Shown: positions 4,692 through 9,045 of the stretch, one piece after another
How the letters are laid out: every line of letters begins with the position of its first letter
Position numbering within the stretch: position 1 is the stretch's first letter
NCBI GenBank assembly: GCA_035539855.1
Contig: DATLHO010000122.1
Span: 1 to 9,045, forward strand
Length of the DNA: 9,045 nucleotides
Source: DATLHO01 sp035539855
GTDB taxonomy: Bacteria; Bacteroidota; Ignavibacteria; OLB7
Direction: 5' to 3'
Made by a program: the position numbers and the translations under genes
Notes under the pieces: model-generated
What the model saw: only the letters and a program-made list of their open reading frames with translations
Told to the model about the DNA's origin: nothing
The model's database searches: none

Positions 4692-7295
4692 ATGCCCTAC
4701 CCTTTCACAGACATCGAACGCCGGTGGCAGCAGCGCTGGCTCGAGCAGCAGACCTTCCGCACCGACACGCGCGACCTGACCCGGCCGAAGTACTACGTGC
4801 TCGACATGTTCCCGTATCCGTCGGGAGCCGGACTGCACGTGGGGCATCCCGAGGGCTACACGGCGACCGACATCCTCGCGCGCTACAAGCGCCATCGGGG
4901 ATTCAACGTGCTGCACCCGATGGGCTGGGACGCGTTCGGGCTCGCCAGCGAGCAGTACGCGATGAAGACGAACGTGCACCCGCGGATCACGACCGAGCAG
5001 AACATCGCCACGTTCCGCCGGCAGTTGCAGGCGATCGGCTTCAGCTACGACTGGTCGCGCGAGATCAACACGACCTCGCCCGACTACGTCCGCTGGACGC
5101 AGTGGATCTTCCTGAAGCTCTACGACGCGTGGTACGACGCGCGCGTCGACCGCGCGCGACCGGTCGCCGAGCTCATCGCCGAGCTCGACGCCGACGGCAC
5201 CGCGAAGCTCGCGCGCCCGGCATGGATCCGTCCTGCCGAGTGGGGACTGTCCGCCGATGAGTGGCGCGCGATGTCGGCGCTCGAGCGCCAGGCGCTCGTC
5301 GCGCGCATGCGCCTGGTCTACGAGGCGGAGATCGCCGTCAACTGGTGCGAAGGGCTCGGCTCGGTGCTCGCGAACGAGGAGGTCGACGAGTGGGTCGAGA
5401 AGGGATACACCGTCGAGCGCCGGCCGATGCGTCAGTGGATGATGCGCATCACCGCGTACGCCGAGCGGCTGCTCGATGGATTGGACCGCCTGAAGTGGCC
5501 GACCTCGACGATGGAGATGCAGCGCAACTGGATCGGCCGCTCGACCGGCGCCGAGATCGCCTTCGCCACCGAGAGCGGCGCGACGATCCGCGTCTTCACG
5601 ACGCGGCCCGACACGCTCTACGGTGTGACGTTCATGACCGTCGCGCCGGAGCATCCGCTGCTCGACGAGCTGATCACCGACGAGCATCGCGCGTCGGTCG
5701 AGGCCTATCGCCGTCAGGCGTCGCTGCGCAGCGAGCTCGACCGCCAGGCGAGCGAGGAGAAGACCGGCGTCTTCACCGGCAGCTACGCGATCCACCCCGG
5801 ATCGGGCGAGCGTGTGCCGATCTGGACCGGAGACTACGTCCTCGCCTCCTACGGCACGGGCGCGGTCATGGGCGTGCCCGCGCACGACGAGCGCGACTTC
5901 GCGTTCGCGCGCAGCTACGACCTGCCGGTGCGACCGGTCGTCGAGCCCGCGGTCGATCATCCCGAATACGCGCAGGTCATGGCCGGCAGCGCCTGCTATG
6001 GCGGCGTCGGCGTGATGACCAACTCGGCGCAGTTCGATGGAATGGGCTCGGAGGAGGCGAAGGATCGGATCGTCGAGAGCCTCGGCGACGCCGCGCGCGC
6101 GACCGTGCAGTACAAGCTGCGCGACTGGCTCTTCAGCCGCCAGCGCTACTGGGGCGAGCCGATCCCGATCGTCACGTACGAGAACGGCGTGGTGCTGCCC
6201 GTCGACGAGTCGGAGCTCCCGTTGCGGCTGCCCGATCTCGAGGAGTTCAGGCCCTCCGGCACGACTGAGTCACCGCTCGCGCTGGCGACCGACTGGCTCA
6301 CCGTCGAGCACCCCGTGCACGGGCGGGGCCGCCGCGAGACCAACACGATGCCGCAGTGGGCGGGCTCCTGCTGGTACTATCTGCGTTTCGTCGATCCGAC
6401 GAACGCAACCGCGCCAATCGACCCGGAGCTCGAGCGGCACTGGATGCCGATCGACATCTACATCGGCGGCGCCGAGCATGCGGTGCTGCACCTGCTGTAC
6501 AGCCGCTTCTGGCACAAGGTGCTGCACGACCTCGGGTACCTCGAGAGCGACGAGCCGTTCGTCAACCTCGTTCACCAGGGACTGATCCTCGGCGAGGACT
6601 CGCGGAAGATGTCGAAGTCGCTGGGCAACGTCGTCAACCCCGACGAGGTCATCGCCGAGTACGGAGCCGATTCGCTGCGGCTGTTCGAGATGTTCATGGG
6701 ACCGCTCGAGATGGTCAAGCCGTGGTCGACCAAGGGCGTCGAGGGCGTGCGTCGCTTCCTCAATCGCGCCTGGCGCATGGTCATCGGCGACGAGGAGGCG
6801 CCGAGCGTCCTCGTCGATCGCGCGATGAGCGTCGAGGAGGAGCGCACGCTGCACGCGACGATCCAGAAGGTGACCGAGGACATCGAGGCGCTGCGTTTCA
6901 ACACGGCGATCTCGGCGCTGATGGTCTTCGTCAACGAGTTCCTCAACGTTCCGGAGAAGCCGCGCGCGGCGATGGAGTCGTTCGTGACGATCCTCTCCCC
7001 CTTCGCGCCGCATATCGCGGAGGAGATGTGGAGCCTGCTCGGCCACGACGGCACGATCGCCTACCAGCCGTGGCCGGAGTTCGATCCCGAGAAGGTCGCC
7101 GAGTCCGACATCGAGATCGTTCTGCAGGTCAACAGCAAGATCCGCGAGCGCCTGCGTGTGCCCGCGGGCACCGAGTCCGCCGAGCTCGAGCGGATCGCAC
7201 TGGAGCACGACGTGGTGAAATCCCTCATCGAGGGCAAGACCGTCCGCAAGGTGATCGCGGTCAAGGACAAGCTGGTGAACGTGATCGCCTCGTGA
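4692..7295 (+). CDS. leuS: Leucyl-tRNA synthetase
   Basis: 867 aa, typical for bacterial LeuRS; attaches leucine to tRNA-Leu in the cytoplasm. Class I signatures are HVGH (49-52, the HIGH motif) and KMSKS (639-643). The CP1 editing domain has TTRPDT (303-308) and VPAHDERD with the key Asp399 (equivalent to E. coli D345), so post-transfer editing should be intact. QWAGSCWYYLRFVDP (555-569) is also diagnostic. An insertion of about 60 residues (about 147-209, from WYDARVD through LSADEWRAMSALERQ) lies before VNWCEGLGSVLANEEV, and the usual CxxC zinc module after it is missing; both features match Bacteroidota-type LeuRS as I recall it. The C-terminal domain (about 815-867) is complete. ATG 4692 begins right at the conserved N-terminus, yet no SD precedes it. 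Its own transcription unit lies between two hairpins. Confidence 0.98.
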   Translation: MPYPFTDIERRWQQRWLEQQTFRTDTRDLTRPKYYVLDMFPYPSGAGLHVGHPEGYTATDILARYKRHRGFNVLHPMGWDAFGLASEQYAMKTNVHPRITTEQNIATFRRQLQAIGFSYDWSREINTTSPDYVRWTQWIFLKLYDAWYDARVDRARPVAELIAELDADGTAKLARPAWIRPAEWGLSADEWRAMSALERQALVARMRLVYEAEIAVNWCEGLGSVLANEEVDEWVEKGYTVERRPMRQWMMRITAYAERLLDGLDRLKWPTSTMEMQRNWIGRSTGAEIAFATESGATIRVFTTRPDTLYGVTFMTVAPEHPLLDELITDEHRASVEAYRRQASLRSELDRQASEEKTGVFTGSYAIHPGSGERVPIWTGDYVLASYGTGAVMGVPAHDERDFAFARSYDLPVRPVVEPAVDHPEYAQVMAGSACYGGVGVMTNSAQFDGMGSEEAKDRIVESLGDAARATVQYKLRDWLFSRQRYWGEPIPIVTYENGVVLPVDESELPLRLPDLEEFRPSGTTESPLALATDWLTVEHPVHGRGRRETNTMPQWAGSCWYYLRFVDPTNATAPIDPELERHWMPIDIYIGGAEHAVLHLLYSRFWHKVLHDLGYLESDEPFVNLVHQGLILGEDSRKMSKSLGNVVNPDEVIAEYGADSLRLFEMFMGPLEMVKPWSTKGVEGVRRFLNRAWRMVIGDEEAPSVLVDRAMSVEEERTLHATIQKVTEDIEALRFNTAISALMVFVNEFLNVPEKPRAAMESFVTILSPFAPHIAEEMWSLLGHDGTIAYQPWPEFDPEKVAESDIEIVLQVNSKIRERLRVPAGTESAELERIALEHDVVKSLIEGKTVRKVIAVKDKLVNVIAS

Positions 7296-7321
7296 CGCTC
7301 GCCGAGCGATGCGATTGAATG

Positions 7322-7356
7322 CGCCCTCCTCTCCTCCGCGGAGAGGAGGGCGTCTG
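7322..7356 (+). terminator. Long perfect hairpin after leuS
   Basis: Perfect 13-bp arms (7322-7334 and 7340-7352) with a 5-nt loop start 27 nt after the leuS stop. Only TCTGCGTT follows, so the T-run is weak; a factor-assisted terminator or 3'-end stabiliser is possible. Either strand could use it as a structure. Confidence 0.7.
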
Positions 7357-7442
7357 CGTTCACTCATGTGCTTGCGAAACATCCCCCGAGTTCCGACGTT
7401 GCCCACGGCTTCATCCACCAACAGCAACCCGCGAGGAGATCG

Positions 7443-8468
7443 ATGAGCGAGTCCACGGCGTTGAAGAAGATTCGAATGCACTTTCCGGAGATCAGCACCA
7501 AGGCGTGGGAGCATCCCGCCGACCGCGCCGCGCTGACCGCGCTGCGAAAGGTCCCCGGGCTCGATCTCGTGCTGCAGAAGCTGATCGGCCTCTCGACGGA
7601 GAAATCCCTTCGTCTCATCGCGCTCGCCTCGTCGATCCGCGTGACCGAGCGGCAGTACCCGAAGGTCCACGACATGCTGCGCGAGGCCTGCGCGACGCTC
7701 GACGTCGCGACGCCGCCGGAGCTCTACATCGCGCAGAATCCGTTTCTCAACGCGAGCGCGGTGGGTGTCGACCGGCCGTTCATCGTGCTGAACTCCTCGC
7801 TCGTCGAGGCCGCCAGCGACGACGAGCTGCTGTGCATCGTCGGTCATGAGCTCGGGCACGTCGCCAGCGGTCATGCGCTCTATAAGACGCTGCTTGCGCT
7901 GCTTGTGCGCCTCTCGAGCCTCGCGCTGACGCTGCCGCTGGGCGGCGCCTCGCTCATGGCAATCATCATGGCGCTGCGCGAGTGGGATCGCAAGAGCGAG
8001 CTGAGCGCCGACCGCGCGGGGCTTCTCGTCGTGCAGGATCCCGAGGTCGCGTACCGCATCGACATGAAGCTCGCCGGCGCGATGCGTCCGGAGGAGATCG
8101 ACGTCAACGAGTTCTTCCAGCAGGCGGCCGAGTACGAGCGGGGCGAGGGATTGCTCGACAGCTTTCACAAACTTCTGAATCTCGTCGGCCAGACGCACCC
8201 GTTCCCGGTGCTGCGGCTGACCGAGCTGAAGTCGTGGGTGGATTCGGGAGCCTACGCGAAGGTCATGGCCGGCGACTACATGCGCCGCGGCGACGAGGCG
8301 AAGGAGTCGGTCCGCGAGAACGTCCGAGAGGCCGCGGGCCAGTACCGCGAGGACTTCGCGACGTCGCAGGATCCGCTCGCCGAGCTGCTGCGCAACGCCT
8401 GGGACAACACCGACGGCGTGCGCACGAAAGCGAAGGATGCGTTCGACGCGGTGTTCGGGAAGAAGTAG
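7443..8468 (+). CDS. M48-family zinc metalloprotease
   Basis: 341 aa from ATG 7443, which follows GAGGAG (7433-7438); the in-frame extension to 7368 overlaps the post-leuS leader and was rejected. The zinc motif is GHELGHVASGH (HELGH 135-139), and the third ligand is Glu186 in RKSELSADRAG with Asp190, the E-x-x-x-D pattern of M48 peptidases. A hydrophobic stretch (about 147-178) between the two motifs could insert in the membrane as in HtpX/Ste24-type enzymes, but there is no N-terminal signal peptide, so the active site is probably cytoplasmic or at the inner membrane face. The pre-motif region (RPFIVLNSSLVEAASDDELLCIVGHE) is typical of M48B/C proteins. The charged C-terminal tail (about 280-341) contains KESVRENVREAAGQYRED, a likely helix. 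A role in protein quality control is inferred from the family; the substrate is unknown. Confidence 0.93.
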   Translation: MSESTALKKIRMHFPEISTKAWEHPADRAALTALRKVPGLDLVLQKLIGLSTEKSLRLIALASSIRVTERQYPKVHDMLREACATLDVATPPELYIAQNPFLNASAVGVDRPFIVLNSSLVEAASDDELLCIVGHELGHVASGHALYKTLLALLVRLSSLALTLPLGGASLMAIIMALREWDRKSELSADRAGLLVVQDPEVAYRIDMKLAGAMRPEEIDVNEFFQQAAEYERGEGLLDSFHKLLNLVGQTHPFPVLRLTELKSWVDSGAYAKVMAGDYMRRGDEAKESVRENVREAAGQYREDFATSQDPLAELLRNAWDNTDGVRTKAKDAFDAVFGKK

Positions 8469-8478
8469 GATCGTGGTG

Positions 8479-8525
8479 AAAACAAACGGGCCGGGTCGGA
8501 TTCATCCGGCCCGGCCTTCCTGTTT
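8479..8525. terminator. Bidirectional intrinsic terminator between convergent genes
   Basis: An 11-bp stem (8489-8499 with 8506-8516, one G-T wobble) and a 6-nt loop are followed on the plus strand by TTCCTGTTT and preceded by AAAACAAAC, which reads GTTTGTTTT on the minus strand. It can therefore stop the protease transcript and the opposing DUF3892 transcript. Confidence 0.87.
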
Positions 8526-8657
8526 GGGGATTGCGCGTAAGCGTCGTCGATCGTGGACGTCGCGAACCAATCGAGTCTGGGAAGTCGCCTCTTTGTTCGA
8601 TTCGGCGACTGTCTCCCTATCGCGTCCGCTACGGTATCTTTGCGCCCTCCACACGGA
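8526..8657. other. Convergent intergenic gap with a small hairpin
   Basis: Apart from the terminator, this stretch holds a perfect 7-bp inverted repeat AGTCGCC (8583-8589) and GGCGACT (8604-8610) with a 14-nt loop. No T-run follows on either strand, so its role is unclear. No gene is supported here. Confidence 0.45.
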
Positions 8658-8963
8658 CTAGAACGTCGGAAGCTCTCCGAGGGAATCCCTGGGATCTCCG
8701 CCGTCATCGGTGCGCAGGTAGAAGCGTTTCTCGACCTCGACGATGCGAACGGGGTCGCCCGGACGCGCCGGCGACTGCGACATGCGCAGCGTCCGGTAGT
8801 TGCGAGAATTGCTGCGGATGTTGACGATGACGGTGCTGCGCGGCTGGACGATCCCATGCGGAGCGAAGCCGTTGCCCGGGAGCGCCTTGTGCACGCGCAG
8901 ATGCGTGACGTGCTCTCCGCGTGTCCTGACCGCCGAGATGTAGTAATCGACGCGCTCGTTCAT
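8658..8963 (-). CDS. DUF3892-domain protein
   Basis: 101 aa from ATG 8963. The opening DYYISAVRTRGEHVTHLRVHK (about 6-26) and the ending VEKRFYLRTDDGGDPRDSLGELPTF (about 77-101) match the DUF3892 pattern as I know it: an I/V-x-A-V-R-Y/T strand with T-H-V/L, and a closing K-Y-L-R-T-D ... D-N/S-L-G-x-L-P. The middle (27-75) is variable, with SNSRNYRTLRMSQ. The family's molecular function is unknown to me. There is no signal peptide, so it is probably cytoplasmic. The frame stays open upstream to 9044 or beyond, but the extra residues are Ser/Pro-rich and outside the domain. No good SD precedes either candidate, so the start is moderately uncertain. It is convergent with the protease gene, and its promoter lies at or beyond the right edge. 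Confidence 0.85.
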   Translation of the reverse strand: MNERVDYYISAVRTRGEHVTHLRVHKALPGNGFAPHGIVQPRSTVIVNIRSNSRNYRTLRMSQSPARPGDPVRIVEVEKRFYLRTDDGGDPRDSLGELPTF

Positions 8964-9045
8964 GCCCGCACGCTGCCCGACTGTGGAGGATGACTGCCGG
9001 GGACCGACCGGCGAATTCGTGCTATTCACGGCTAGAGCACACATT

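Noticed and set aside
6270..8198. A 642-codon minus-strand open frame across the leuS end and the protease gene.
   Set aside because: It is the complement of two certain genes, spans their intergenic hairpin, is Arg/Leu/Asp/His-rich without motifs, and reflects G+C-rich codon bias only. The same applies to the minus-strand frame at 4533-5960.
8635..8642. TATCTTTG, matching the Bacteroidota -7 consensus TAnnTTTG.
   Set aside because: No TTTG or TTG lies at the required 19-21 nt upstream, and the site points into the 3' end of a minus-strand gene.
1..9045. Search for tRNA genes, CRISPR arrays, transposase genes, IS ends or attachment sites.
   Set aside because: No cloverleaf, regularly spaced repeats, transposase motifs or flanking terminal inverted repeats were seen.

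Overview
The window is a G+C-rich bacterial chromosome segment with tightly packed genes and no sign of mobile DNA, rRNA, tRNA or CRISPR. Coding frames use mostly G or C at third positions. Two proteins hint at lineage. LeuRS carries an insertion of about 60 residues before its VNWC motif and lacks the CxxC zinc module there, as I recall for Bacteroidota-type LeuRS. bS21 is short (64 aa) and resembles Bacteroidota/Chlorobiota forms. Several genes nevertheless have clear Shine-Dalgarno (SD) sequences. My best inference is a G+C-rich member of the Bacteroidota/Chlorobiota (FCB) neighbourhood, possibly uncultured; this is not certain.

Left part (1 to about 3100, minus strand): a three-gene partner-switching signalling operon. 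Transcription order is a membrane-anchored GAF plus PP2C (SpoIIE/RsbU-type) phosphatase, a STAS anti-anti-sigma-type protein (phospho-acceptor Ser58), and an RsbW/SpoIIAB-type histidine-kinase-like ATPase that runs off the left edge. Spacing is 1 nt at the first junction and a 1-nt TGATG overlap at the second, so expression is almost certainly coupled. Upstream of the phosphatase lie a 2 x 45-nt tandem repeat and a possible 54-aa coupled ORF that ends in a GTGA overlap with an alternative phosphatase start.

Middle part (3293 to 8468, plus strand): a four-cysteine zinc-ribbon protein with an SH3/tudor-like C-terminal segment, rpsU (bS21) with an exceptionally strong SD, a 103-aa helical protein I do not recognise, leuS, and an M48-family metalloprotease. 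Hairpins after rpsU, after the 103-aa gene, after leuS and after the protease suggest mostly separate transcription units rather than one operon.

Right part (8469 to 9045): a bidirectional-looking terminator separates the protease from a convergent minus-strand DUF3892 protein.

The translation genes (rpsU, leuS) are ordinary housekeeping. The accessory interest lies in the partner-switching operon with its repeat-containing leader, the rpsU translation-initiation signal, and the two small proteins flanking rpsU. I found no clear evidence of a wholly new multi-gene system.
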